From an uncultured Oscillibacter sp. (GTDB lineage: Bacteria; Bacillota; Clostridia; Oscillospirales; Oscillospiraceae), in assembly GCA_947365245.1 (NCBI GenBank), contig CANAWG010000006.1:1-64000 (forward strand): a DNA stretch of 64,000 nucleotides, given 5' to 3'. The position numbers and the translations under genes are program-made. The notes below the pieces were generated by a model, which was not told the origin of the DNA, did no database searches, and worked only from the letters and a program-made list of their open reading frames with translations. How positions within the stretch are numbered: the first letter of the stretch is position 1; each line of letters begins with the position of its first letter. Positions 25,716 to 34,255 of this stretch are shown here, in pieces.

Positions 25716-27050
25716 ATGGAGAAACTGAACTCTTACAATCTGCCCGTCACGGGCGGGAACATCCTGCGCTTCGCCTTCCCCACCATCGTGATGACCGTGT
25801 TCAACACCTTCTACACCATGGTGGACGGGCTGTTTGTCTCCAACCTGATTGGCATGGAGGCCCTGTCCGCCATCAACCTGACCGCCCCGGCCATCGCCCT
25901 GATTACGGCGGTGTCCGGGATGCTGGCCACCGGCGGCAGCGCTGTGGTAATGAAGAAAATGGGTGAGCACAAGGAAACAGAGGCCCGGCAGGATTTCACC
26001 CTGCTAATCCTCACCAACGCGGTGGTGGGCGCGGTGATGATGCTGCTGGGCTATACGCTTATGGACAGTTTGCTGGGGGCCATGGGCCTCTCCCCGGCGG
26101 TGTTCGGCTACTGCCACACCTACTTAAGCAATTACCTGCTGTTTACCATTCCCATCCTGCTGATGTATAACTTCTCCCTCTATCTGATTGCCGCCGACAG
26201 ATCCGCGCTGTCCCTGATCTGCACCGTGGCGGGCGGCGTGACCAATATCATCCTGGACTACGCGCTGATCTCCCTGTTTGATCTGGGCATACAAGGCGCG
26301 GCCATCGCCACCGGTCTGGGGTACTCCATTACCGCCGCGGCGGGCCTCCTGGTCTTCCGGAAGAAAGACAGTCTGCTCCATTTTGAAAAGCCGGTGTTCC
26401 GCGGAGGCGTGCTGTTTCACGCCTCCACCAACGGCATGTCGGAGCTGGCGACCTCCCTGGTGTCCGGCATCACCACCCTGCTGTTTAATTTGGCCATGCT
26501 GAAATACATAGGGGAGGACGGCGTGGCGGCCATTACCATCATCATGTATGCACTGATGTTTGTCAGCGCCCTGTTTATCGGCTACGCCTACGGCGTGGCT
26601 CCCATGATCTCCTACTACCACGGGGAGCAGAATCACGAGAAGCTGAAAAAACTGGTGAAGTTCAGCATCCGGTTCATCGTCGGGGCCTCCGTCCTGTGTA
26701 CGGTGGTTTCCATCCTGGCGACGGTACCCCTGGTGAGCATTTTCACCCGGCCAGACAGCCCGGTCTATGAGCTGGCCGTCACGGGAAACCGTCTTTGCTC
26801 CCTGGCGCTGCTGTTCGTGGGGCTGAATGTGTTCGCCAGCGGGATGTTCACCGCCCTGTCCAACGGCGTGGTGTCCGCCGTGCTGGCTTTCTCCCGGTCG
26901 TTTCTGTTCACAGCTGCCAGTATTCAGATCATGCCCGTCCTGCTGGGCGGCGTCACCGGCGTGTGGCTGGCGACGCCGGCGGCGGAGCTGCTGGGAGCGG
27001 CAATGACGGCGGCGCTGCTGCTGAGATACCGGAAGCGGTATGGATACTGA
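25716..27050 (+). CDS. MATE-family efflux transporter
   Basis: 444 residues, about twelve spans, with typical MATE features such as FAFPTIVMTVFNTFYTMVDG and internal pseudo-symmetry. It begins six bases after the hydrolase with its own site (TGGAGGAATT), so both are expressed from the MerR-type promoter. It may export the product or the inducing drug. It is not a close copy of the MATE gene at 6233. Confidence 0.92.
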   Translation: MEKLNSYNLPVTGGNILRFAFPTIVMTVFNTFYTMVDGLFVSNLIGMEALSAINLTAPAIALITAVSGMLATGGSAVVMKKMGEHKETEARQDFTLLILTNAVVGAVMMLLGYTLMDSLLGAMGLSPAVFGYCHTYLSNYLLFTIPILLMYNFSLYLIAADRSALSLICTVAGGVTNIILDYALISLFDLGIQGAAIATGLGYSITAAAGLLVFRKKDSLLHFEKPVFRGGVLFHASTNGMSELATSLVSGITTLLFNLAMLKYIGEDGVAAITIIMYALMFVSALFIGYAYGVAPMISYYHGEQNHEKLKKLVKFSIRFIVGASVLCTVVSILATVPLVSIFTRPDSPVYELAVTGNRLCSLALLFVGLNVFASGMFTALSNGVVSAVLAFSRSFLFTAASIQIMPVLLGGVTGVWLATPAAELLGAAMTAALLLRYRKRYGY

Positions 27051-27067
27051 TGGCACAAACCTGACAG

Positions 27068-27530
27068 TTACAAAAGCTGGCCGTGTCGAAGAGGGGAAGA
27101 CGCTATTTCATCGTTTGCTGATACACCGTATTTGACAGGGTATTTTCCTCCGATTGGCAGAAAAGCGGTGCATTCCACTGCCCGGAACGCACCGCTCTGT
27201 TTCATATTTGGCTGCGCATAAAAGTTGACGCTGTTGGGTATCCCGACGAACATGCGGCAGTAAACAATTCCGTCGCACTGGGTCACGCCCGCGCCGATGC
27301 AGTCGCATCTTGGGTCGATCATGGTCCGGACGCGGCCGGGGGAGTTGATCCAGTCATCAACGGCACGCTGGGCGGCGTCGGCTGCGCCGGTGAACACGGT
27401 CAGGATTGTCACCGAACCCTAGGGGCAGCCGGCGTCGACAGCGGCCTTGCTCTCCTCCGGGGAGTGATGCCAGGTGTACCGCCGGTTGGAGCAAATTTGT
27501 GCGGCGTTCATCTCGCGCAGCGAAGAAACC
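27068..27530 (-). pseudogene. CAP/SCP-domain protein remnant
   Basis: The minus strand reads EMNAAQICSNRRYTWHHSPE, then an in-frame TAG at about 27420, then RAVDDWINSPGRVRTMIDPR and CIGAGVTQCDG, the C-terminal half of a CAP (allergen V5/PR-1) domain, running open to 27068. No signal peptide or start is left. CAP proteins are usually secreted. Confidence 0.6.
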
Positions 27531-27636
27531 CGTGCTGCACCGGCCACAAAGGATGGATGGGTGATTGCCCGTTCTGCCGGAAGAAGAACATCCCGCATGT
27601 TGGAGCGCGGACTTTGATCCGTGATTTACTCTGGAC

Positions 27637-28527
27637 ATGCGGAAGATGCGGAAAACCGCGCTTATGAATCTTGACCCGCCTGAGTCAGCGGCCAACGAGC
27701 CCAGCTGTGTGATCTTCGACGAGCTCCGCGCCCAGCCCAGCCGGGACCTGTGGAGCATCATGACCGCCGGCCGGGAAATTCACGAGAAAGCTGCCGCCAT
27801 CCCGGGTGCGGCGAAACGCCACGGCCTCAAAGCGGCGGGCTTCGCCCCCTGCCTCAGCCGGACCACCACCCAGCGGCTTTCCAGGCACGTGACCACCATT
27901 GAGATTCCCCAGGACCTGAAAGCCCGGCATGGGCGGTGCCTGCTGGCCGGGGCGGCTCGGCAGTTGGAGAAAGCTTACTACGAGCGGGACGGCCAGCCCC
28001 TGGGCGTCCTCTCTACCAAAACGGACTCTGGCGGTTACGCCCAGGCCAGCGGCGGCGGAGTGCCGCGGGACCCGGACGGCTCCGCCGTTACCAGGCGGGA
28101 GAAGCTGCGCCGGGAGTGGGAAAAGGTCCACGCCGGGCCCAGCGCCGCCCACCGGATCGCGGTCCTGGACAACGGCCTTTCCTATACCCTGTCGCCGCCA
28201 GCAACCGGGACGCTCAGCTTGTGGGGCGCAGGGAGGTGTCCGCCCTTTCCCCTATTGTCTCCCAGTGCGAGGATGAACAGACCTGGGCGCTGCTTCTTCC
28301 TCTCGGAAAGGCGGGCAGGTCTGGAAATCCGGATCAACCTCATGGCGGAGCTCCAGGGCGGCATCCAGATGCTGGACACTGTCCGGGGGGGCCGTCCTCA
28401 GCGCCTATGCGATCCCGGTGTCAAGGCGGACCGGGGAGCGCTGCGCCGGATGGAGTGCCGAAACCTGGCTGACGGCCCAGGAGGCGGTGGAGCTGGAACG
28501 GGCGGACAGCGTGCTCTATCAAGATGA
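27637..28527 (+). pseudogene. Phage terminase large subunit / portal remnants
   Basis: The frame contains EPSCVIFDELRAQPSRDLWS, a Walker B-like terminase segment, then after a deletion KLRREWEKVHAGPSAAHRIA with VLDNGLSYT, typical of portal proteins, with a frameshift into NRDAQLVGRREVSAL. Terminase and portal genes have collapsed into one open frame. It marks the left end of a decayed prophage. Confidence 0.6.
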
Positions 28528-29548
28528 GACTGTCCCCCAGAACATAATGCACCGCCGGAGCGGGTCTCCGGGGTCCCGGGCTGAGGAGGCATCCTTAATA
28601 TCGCGCGTTTGCGGGCGGAGTGCCGGAAAGCGAAAACCGCCGGAGTCGGCGGTTCCTACTTGGCAAACCAAGTCCCGTTTGGATCTGGAAAAAATCGGAT
28701 TTTGAAGAGAAACAGAAGGAAAGAAAATCTGAGACTGAAGCCCATGGACATGGCGGAGGATCGGGGCGCCCTTTTGATGAAAGGCGAGCCGGCGGCCCTT
28801 TCGGTAAACGAGATCCGGGATCCCCCGGGCAGCGGCGTCGGCTCCATTCTGGCCCCGGTGTCCAGGACCTGACGGGCGCGGGGGCCTTTATGGAGCCCTA
28901 TGTGATCTCGGAGTTGGAGTCCAATTCCGGGAAGTCAGAGACTTTGGCGGGCGCCGCCCGGACTCAGTCCGTCGGCCCCGCTTTCGGCATCGCGGAGATC
29001 AAGCCCCTCGAGCTGAATGTCACCACCCTCGTGGACCGGAACATCTCTCCGCCGAGCCCCGCCAACTACTACGATAAAATCTCCGGCATGGCAATGCGGG
29101 CCATACCGGAGGCTGAAATTGCAGCCCCGCGCCGGAGGCGGCCCCGGGGACGCTTTCCGCCGCCCAGCCCCAAGCCCCGGAGGCGTCACCTGTGCCTCCC
29201 CGCTTCACCCCAGGCGGAGGCCTCTGTGCTGCCGGAACCCGAGCCCTCCGCCCCGCCCCTCATCCGTTTCTGGGGAAAGTGATCTGTTATGGCCACAGGG
29301 AGCACATTCAGGTCCAGTGCCTGACCCGCCGCCCGGAGGCCAAGGCTTTCACTTGGAAACTCGAGCGCAATACCCGGGCGGCGGAAGAGGCCGCCAGGCG
29401 GATTGAGCAGGTCGTGCTGCAGGAACTTGAAAAATAATTTTTGATCCTGTCGCACGGTTTTGCACAAATATTGGGGTTGTGCGGCCTCTTATTAGAGCGC
29501 GCTTGCTGTGGGACTTTCTGCGCTTCCTTTCTCTCTGAAAAAAGCCGC
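28528..29548 (+). other. Degenerate prophage stretch without an intact gene
   Basis: Several short open frames are present (for example LTGAGAFMEPYVISELESNS near 28.9 kb and FTWKLERNTRAAEEAARRIE near 29.38 kb) but none has a credible start, and I cannot assign them. By position between portal and sheath remnants, these are likely scraps of capsid or head-tail genes. Confidence 0.45.
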
Positions 29549-30226
29549 GTGTCCAGCGGCATTGTGGCGCTGATCCTGCGGGACGCCAAGGTGAAAGGGA
29601 TCTGGACCATCCGCCGGGAGATCGGCATCCTCACGGAGCTGGCCTCCCTGGTGAAGGCGCAGCGGACCAAGCGGTTTGTGGGCAAGGCGGTGCTGCCGGA
29701 CACCGCCGCGGACGACGAGGGCGTGGTGAATTTCACGGCCTCCGGCATTCAAGCCGGCGGCGAGACCTATACCGCCGCCCAGTACGCCGGCCGGATCGCG
29801 GGAATCCTCGCCGGAACGCCGGCGGACTGCAGCGCCACCTATGCCGCGCTGTCCGAGGTGACGGGAGCGGCGGCCGTTGAGAACCCAGACGCCACCGTGG
29901 AGGACGAGTACCTGGGCAGGTGCGCCAACAGCTATGACAACAAGTGCATCCTCCTGACGGCGTTCCGGGACTTCCTGGACTCTCTGGAGGCCCAGAACGT
30001 GCTGACGAAGGACTCCTCCGGCGCGGAGCTGGACGCGGAGGCCATTCGGACCTATCTGCTGGAGGAGGCCGCCAAGGCGGGGAATATGACGGAGGCGGCC
30101 CGTATCCGGGGCCTCAGCGATGACGCGCTGCGGCGGGAGAGCACCGGGAGCCATGTGTTCCTGAGCCTCTACGGCAGAGTCATGGACGCCATGGAGGACT
30201 TCCACATCACCCTGGAAGCGCAGTAA
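29549..30226 (+). pseudogene. Contractile tail sheath protein, internally deleted
   Basis: SSGIVALILRD is the N-terminal sheath motif, but the frame jumps to the middle and C-terminal parts (VKAQRTKRFVGKAVLPDT, EDEYLGRCANSYDNKCILLT, MEDFHITLEAQ). About 225 residues remain, clearly shorter than XkdK-like sheaths as I recall them. The start and internal pieces are lost; the 29441 start in the ORF track lies in unrelated sequence. It is followed 15 bases on by the tail tube gene. Confidence 0.7.
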
Positions 30227-30241
30227 GAGAGGAGAGATTGT

Positions 30242-30670
30242 ATGTCTGACGTATTGGATTCCAAGCTGGTACGGAGCGGCACGTGGGGCGCGCTCTGGAT
30301 GGACGGGGAGCAGGTGGCGGAGTGCTACGGCTTCCAGCTGAAGATCAACAAGAACAAGGAGGACGTGCCCCGGTGCCGGACGCTGGTGAGCGGGAAAAAG
30401 CTGACGGGGGTGTCCCTGACGGGGTCCGTGAAGCTGTACAACGCCACCAGCCGCCTGCTGGAGGCGGAGGGCCGGGCCATGGCCGCCGGAGAGGACATCC
30501 GGCACACCATCATCAGCAACCTGGACGACCCGGACAACCCCCGGAATCAGCGGATCGCCGTCAAGGGCGTGATCTTTGACGATCTGACGCTGGCGGACTG
30601 GGAGGCCGCCAAGCTGGGGACCATCGAGGCCCCCTTCTCCGCGGAGAGCTACGAGATTCTGGACTACTAA
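30242..30670 (+). CDS. Phage tail tube protein (XkdM-like)
   Basis: 142 residues, about the usual length for the tube of PBSX-type contractile tails, with the characteristic start SGTWGALWMDGEQVAECYGF and the segment VSLTGSVKLYNATSRLL. ATG 30242 follows GAGAGGAGAG. It is the best-preserved structural gene of the remnant and sits in canonical order: sheath, tube, assembly chaperone, tape measure. Confidence 0.88.
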   Translation: MSDVLDSKLVRSGTWGALWMDGEQVAECYGFQLKINKNKEDVPRCRTLVSGKKLTGVSLTGSVKLYNATSRLLEAEGRAMAAGEDIRHTIISNLDDPDNPRNQRIAVKGVIFDDLTLADWEAAKLGTIEAPFSAESYEILDY

Positions 30671-30680
30671 AAAGGCAAAA

Positions 30681-30698
30681 GCCGCCCCTGCGGGCGGC
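30681..30698 (-). terminator. Compact hairpin after the tube gene
   Basis: GCCGCCC-CTGC-GGGCGGC. On the minus strand it is followed by TTTTGCCTTTTT, an ideal terminator for an antisense transcript coming from the downstream structured locus; on the plus strand there is no T run. Confidence 0.65.
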
Positions 30699-30703
30699 AC
30701 GAA

Positions 30704-30733
30704 TTGACAAATTGCGGCGCGGCGTGATAAGAT
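30704..30733 (+). promoter_or_regulatory. Strong sigma-A-type promoter before the structured locus
   Basis: Perfect TTGACA, an 18-base spacer, then TAAGAT. It lies inside a tail operon, where no separate promoter is expected, and would start transcription of the toxin-like RNA near 30740. Confidence 0.75.
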
Positions 30734-30756
30734 AAGCGCGTCTCGAAAGAGACCCT

Positions 30757-30969
30757 GGGCGCTGTTACATAAAAGGCGGTTAGCTACTCCCCTGTGAAAG
30801 GGGGTGAGGCTGATGGGCTGGAGGCTTCTTCGCTTCCTGATATGTTTTATCATGGCCTTTCTGGTCATGGTTTACATAGCCCCAAAAGCGTGCTGACTGC
30901 CCGGTGGCACGAGCAGTCAGCGTAGTTCTCTATTCTGATTGTAAGGGCTGACCGTCAGTAACAGCGCCC
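30757..30969 (+). ncRNA. Structured RNA with 5'-3' long-distance pairing, type I toxin-like
   Basis: GGGCGCTGTTAC (30757-30768) is the exact complement of GTAACAGCGCCC (30958-30969). Inside it, GGCGGTTAGC (30775-30784) pairs with GCTGACCGTC (30947-30956) with two wobbles. The transcript ends would therefore fold together around a 27-codon hydrophobic ORF. This closed form is the pattern of type I toxin mRNAs, which are kept untranslated until processed. Another hairpin, GACTGC...GCAGTC, lies at 30895-30918. Confidence 0.65.
30813..30896 (+). CDS. 27-residue hydrophobic peptide, candidate type I toxin
   Basis: Too short for the ORF track. ATG 30813 follows the strong site AAGGGGGTGAGG. The peptide begins MGWRLLRFLICFIMAFLVMV and ends YIAPKAC: a basic N-terminus and one membrane span, like holin-like or Fst-type toxins. 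It sits in the centre of the paired RNA described above. Translation and toxicity are inferred. Confidence 0.6.
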   Translation: MGWRLLRFLICFIMAFLVMVYIAPKAC

Positions 30970-30984
30970 TTGTATGTTTATGAT

Positions 30985-31028
30985 ACCGCCCGGAGACCGC
31001 TTTGTCAAGTATGGCAGGGCGGTTTTTT
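30985..31028 (+). terminator. Rho-independent terminator of the structured locus
   Basis: ACCGCCC pairs with GGGCGGT and is followed by six T. It would stop the toxin-like transcript before the tail assembly chaperone gene. Confidence 0.7.
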
Positions 31029-31060
31029 CATACCTGAACAGATGAAAAAGGAGGAACATT

Positions 31061-31468
31061 ATGGCGGAAGAGATGAAGAAAGAGACGGCGGAGGCATCCG
31101 TGCTGGAGACGCTGCTGGGGGGCGCGGTGCCCAACGTGGAGAAAGAGCTGCCCACCGCGAAATACAAGGTGGACCGGCTGAGTGAGCTGGCGGGGCACGA
31201 CGTGGTGTTTACCCTGCGGGCGCTGCCCTACGGCAAGACCCACGACCTGGCGCGGTTTACCCAGGACGCGGACGTGAACATCCTGCTGGCGGGGTGCGCG
31301 GAGCCGGATCTGAAAGACCCGCGGCTGATGGAGAAGTTCGGCGGGGCCACGCCGGCGGAGGCGGTGAAGCGGATGCTGCTGCCGGGGGAGATCGCGGACC
31401 TCGGCATGGCCGTTGAGAAGCTGAGCGGCTACCGGCGCGTGACCATCACGGAAGTAAAAAACGGCTAG
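31061..31468 (+). CDS. Phage tail assembly chaperone (XkdN-like), short form
   Basis: 135 residues with the XkdN-like pattern: an acidic N-terminus followed by DVVFTLRALPYGKTHDLARF and KFGGATPAEAVKRMLLPGEI. It follows AAAAGGAGGAAC. Near its end lies a -1 frameshift signal that would fuse it to the downstream frame, as in the gpG/gpGT chaperones of lambda-like tails. It guides assembly of the tail tube on the tape measure. Confidence 0.87.
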   Translation: MAEEMKKETAEASVLETLLGGAVPNVEKELPTAKYKVDRLSELAGHDVVFTLRALPYGKTHDLARFTQDADVNILLAGCAEPDLKDPRLMEKFGGATPAEAVKRMLLPGEIADLGMAVEKLSGYRRVTITEVKNG

Positions 31469-31692
31469 AGGACGGCAGCGACGGGGAATTGGGGCTGCTG
31501 TACTACCTGTTCTCCGTCCACCACTGGGGGCTGAGCGATTTGAAGGCCCTGTGGGAGGGTGAGACCGGGTGGCACGACCTGATTTTCGCGCTGTCGTCCT
31601 ATGAGGTGGAACAGAGGGCGGAGGCATTCAAACATCGCCGGACGCCTAATATAAAAGCATTATATAGAGAGAAAAATAAAGCTCTTCTATAA
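31061..31692 (+). CDS. Tail assembly chaperone, -1 frameshift long form
   Basis: Shifting back one base on AAAAAAC at 31456-31462 continues ...VKKRLEDGSDGELGLLYYLF through YEVEQRAEAFKHRR to the stop TAA at 31690-31692, about 210 residues. The downstream part matches the separate ORF at 31489-31692, which has no ribosome site of its own. The long form normally binds both the tube and the tape measure. Confidence 0.75.
31456..31462 (+). other. Slippery heptamer A_AAA_AAC for -1 ribosomal frameshifting
   Basis: In the zero frame the codons are GTA-AAA-AAC-GGC-TAG, so the heptamer has the canonical X_XXY_YYZ phase two codons before the stop. Only a weak short stem (GCAGC/GCTGC) is obvious downstream. 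Confidence 0.8.
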
Positions 31693-31707
31693 AAGAAGAG
31701 CTTTAGA
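31678..31707 (+). terminator. Hairpin overlapping the end of the chaperone frame
   Basis: AAAGCTCTTCT pairs with AGAAGAGCTTT across ATAAA, and the stop codon of the long form is within the loop. It would reduce transcription into the tape-measure gene and marks the start of an AT-richer insert. Confidence 0.65.
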
Positions 31708-31726
31708 AAGGTAAAAAGACTGCGAA

Positions 31727-31933
31727 TCACATCAACAACAGGAGTAGTGGCAAACTTAATATCAACATCGGAATAAAAGTTAATGCCAAACCCATATATA
31801 GACTCTCTTTGCCGCCAGGAGTTTCCATCCTGCGAGAAAAGCTCTCTGGGCCACTAAATATCAATTGGACACCAACGCCAATGCAGACAAGACCTATCAT
31901 GGTAATGATAAGATAAAAGATCGCAAAGCCCAT
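31727..31933 (-). CDS. Small membrane protein, prophage moron
   Basis: 68 residues with two hydrophobic segments (FAIFYLIITMIGLVCIGVGV and LALTFIPMLILSLPLLLLLM) separated by a polar loop. ATG 31933 follows AGGAGATGATC. It is on the strand opposite to the tail genes and is AT-richer than its surroundings, the mark of a moron inserted between the chaperone and tape measure. Function unknown. Confidence 0.72.
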   Translation of the reverse strand: MGFAIFYLIITMIGLVCIGVGVQLIFSGPESFSRRMETPGGKESLYMGLALTFIPMLILSLPLLLLLM

Positions 31934-31965
31934 ATGATCATCTCCTATTTTTTAGTATATGTGTT

Positions 31966-33993
31966 TTGCAGAAGAAAGTCAAGATAGAGGTGAGAAAATT
32001 GCCTGAAAGCTCTATTGTTGTTACACTGGTAGACCGCTATTCGGATAGTGCGAAAAAGATGACTACGGTGACCAGGGCATTCAGCAAGGATGTAGATGAG
32101 CTGGAAGATCAGCTTCAGAAACTGAACAAAAATAAATATTCCCTGAAAGTGGACGCCCAAAAGGCCAAACAGGCACTTAAGGAGGCGGAAAAGCAGTTCG
32201 CCGCCACAGGAAAAGAGGCTGACGGCCTGAAAGTAGAGATGGCCATGGCGAATTATGACAATATCGTCAAACAGATCAATCTTGTCTCCAAAGCAGCACA
32301 GGAGGGAGAAAGACGCCTCCAAAAGATGGGGGATGCGGCCAGCAAAGAGGAGAACCGAGCTGGGAAAGGAATGCTGGACAGCATAAAAGGTATATTTAGC
32401 GGAGATGGGATCGGCGGCAAACTGGCTTCATCTGGCATATATAAAATGCTTGGTGATTCTGTGGCAGGAGCCATTGGGATTGGATTTGAAAGCACTGTTG
32501 GGCAGCCCATGGCGACTTTGGGCAGCAGTCTAATATCCGGCGTCACATCCGGTGCCTCTGCCGGCGCTATCTTCGGTCCATATGGAGCCCTTATTGGAGG
32601 TGGAATCGGTGCTTTTTCCGGTCTGATCAGCGGAGGAGCACAAATCTTTGAGGCCAAAGATGATGCCTTCAAGAGCTATGTGCAGGAGGCGTACGAGGGC
32701 CAGATGTCGGCGCAGGAAACCTCCCTGACCAGCGGCTCCGCCCTGGCGGCGCAGCGGGAGACGGACCGGATCTCCTTTGAGACGCTGTTCCGCCGGGGCG
32801 GCGTGGAGGATATGGGGATCGTGGAGACCTACCTTTCCAACCTGGTGGAGATGGCCAACAATACCCCGTTCCTCTACGGCGATCTGACGGCCATGAGCAA
32901 GACCCTGGCGACCTACGGGTACAGCGCCCAGGCGGACCAGGAAAAGGCACTTTCCGGAGAGAAAGACTACAACTACATCCTGGATGTCCTCCAGACCATC
33001 GGCGACGCCGGGGCGGCCCTGGGACAGTCCACCGGCGATATGGAGGCCGTGGCCACGGCCATCGGGCGGATGAAGTCCAGCAACAAGGCCACGCTGGAGT
33101 ACCTGAACATCCTCAACGACCGGGGCATCGGCGCTGTGGGAATGCTGGCGGAGGCCAGGGGTGTAGACCAGGGCGCCATGTACGACATGATCTCCAAGGG
33201 CAAGGTGTCCGGCCAGGAGGCGGCGGAGATCATCCTCCAGGCCATGACGGACAGCTTTTCCGGGTCCATGCTGGCCCAGTCCAGAACATTCTCCGGCCTG
33301 ACCTCCACGGTGGAGGGCCTGACCCAGGAGCTGGACAACGCCATGGGCCAGGGCTACAACGAGGGACGCATGAAAGGGCTGACGGCACAGCGGGACTGGC
33401 TCTCCGGGGAGAGCGGCGAGGCCGTCATGGAGGCCAACAAGGCCATCGGCGCGTGGAAAGCGGAGCTGGAGAACAGCAAAGAGCAGTATATCCGGGACGC
33501 GGTGGACGCCATGATGAAAACCGATGAGTACCGGACCGCCCAGGACACCGGAGACGCCGCGGAGATGGGCCGTCTCATCATGGAGGCCAAGGTCCAGGGC
33601 ATGAACGAGTACAACGCCAGCGAGGGGGCGCAGCTGGCCCTGGAGTCGGAGAAATCCCTGGCAGAGGCCATCCGGAGCGATACCAGCCTGGATTCGGACT
33701 ACTGGGACGCCGGATATGAGAAGGGGCAGTGGTTCACCAAGGGACTGGCGGCGGCCATCGGAGGCGGCAAATACTTTGTAAAGGTGGACATAGATCAAGA
33801 GACTGGTCTCACGGTCTATACCGATTCCTACGGCTTCACAGCGGACGCCATGCTGGTGGACCCCGGTGGGGCCAGCGGCCTGCGCGGGTCCGGCTACGCC
33901 TACGGGCTGGACTACGTGCCCTATGACAACTTCCCCGCCCTGCTCCACCAGGGGGAGCGGGTGCAGACGGCGGCGGAGGCCGGCTGGCCTTGA
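31966..33993 (+). CDS. Phage tail tape measure protein, probably truncated
   Basis: 675 residues as opened at TTG 31966, which lacks a ribosome site; GTG 31991 is another option. A coiled-coil N-terminus (DVDELEDQLQKLNKNKYSLK) precedes a Gly/Ala-rich membrane-like segment (GASAGAIFGPYGALIGGGIG) and a region with ALGQSTGDMEAVATAIGRM typical of tape measures. It ends at YDNFPALLHQGERVQTAAEA-GWP, where such proteins usually continue, so the C-terminus is cut. The first 230 codons are clearly AT-richer than the rest, showing mosaic origin. Confidence 0.82.
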   Translation: MQKKVKIEVRKLPESSIVVTLVDRYSDSAKKMTTVTRAFSKDVDELEDQLQKLNKNKYSLKVDAQKAKQALKEAEKQFAATGKEADGLKVEMAMANYDNIVKQINLVSKAAQEGERRLQKMGDAASKEENRAGKGMLDSIKGIFSGDGIGGKLASSGIYKMLGDSVAGAIGIGFESTVGQPMATLGSSLISGVTSGASAGAIFGPYGALIGGGIGAFSGLISGGAQIFEAKDDAFKSYVQEAYEGQMSAQETSLTSGSALAAQRETDRISFETLFRRGGVEDMGIVETYLSNLVEMANNTPFLYGDLTAMSKTLATYGYSAQADQEKALSGEKDYNYILDVLQTIGDAGAALGQSTGDMEAVATAIGRMKSSNKATLEYLNILNDRGIGAVGMLAEARGVDQGAMYDMISKGKVSGQEAAEIILQAMTDSFSGSMLAQSRTFSGLTSTVEGLTQELDNAMGQGYNEGRMKGLTAQRDWLSGESGEAVMEANKAIGAWKAELENSKEQYIRDAVDAMMKTDEYRTAQDTGDAAEMGRLIMEAKVQGMNEYNASEGAQLALESEKSLAEAIRSDTSLDSDYWDAGYEKGQWFTKGLAAAIGGGKYFVKVDIDQETGLTVYTDSYGFTADAMLVDPGGASGLRGSGYAYGLDYVPYDNFPALLHQGERVQTAAEAGWP

Positions 33994-34138
33994 CCATGGC
34001 GGAGAATTGTACAGCGAATGAACCGCCAGGTCCTTTGTAAATGGCGCCTGACAGCCGCCTCGATTCAAAATCGGCGAAATCGGCTTATCGACGATTAGAT
34101 ATAAAATTCCCCCCCTCCCGCGAGACATGATTTTGCAC
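33994..34138. other. Right boundary of the prophage remnant
   Basis: No gene and no clear attachment-site repeat found. The short palindrome TCGATTCAAAATCGGCGAAATCGGC here may be a trace of the lost end. Confidence 0.35.
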
Positions 34139-34167
34139 TTGCAAGACGGCGGAGAACTCGCTATAAT
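34139..34167 (+). promoter_or_regulatory. Promoter of the TetR gene
   Basis: TTGCAA, 17 bases, perfect TATAAT. Just downstream, CTGTGACAAAGTGTAACAG has CTGT/ACAG ends and may be an operator for the regulator itself. Confidence 0.7.
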
Positions 34168-34255
34168 AGGTCTCGCTGTGACAAAGTGTAACAGGTATCC
34201 GCGGGTTTATCCAGCCCTGATCCGCGCACTGTGGCAAGAACGGGAGATTTGTATC

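Noticed and set aside
30757-30969. tRNA or tmRNA reading of the structured region
   Set aside because: No CCA end, no T-loop GTTCRANNC and no cloverleaf; the long-distance pairing around a small ORF fits a toxin-type mRNA better.
32530-34128. 532-residue minus-strand ORF over the tape measure
   Set aside because: No domain, low-complexity composition, and it crosses the boundary between prophage and host sequence.
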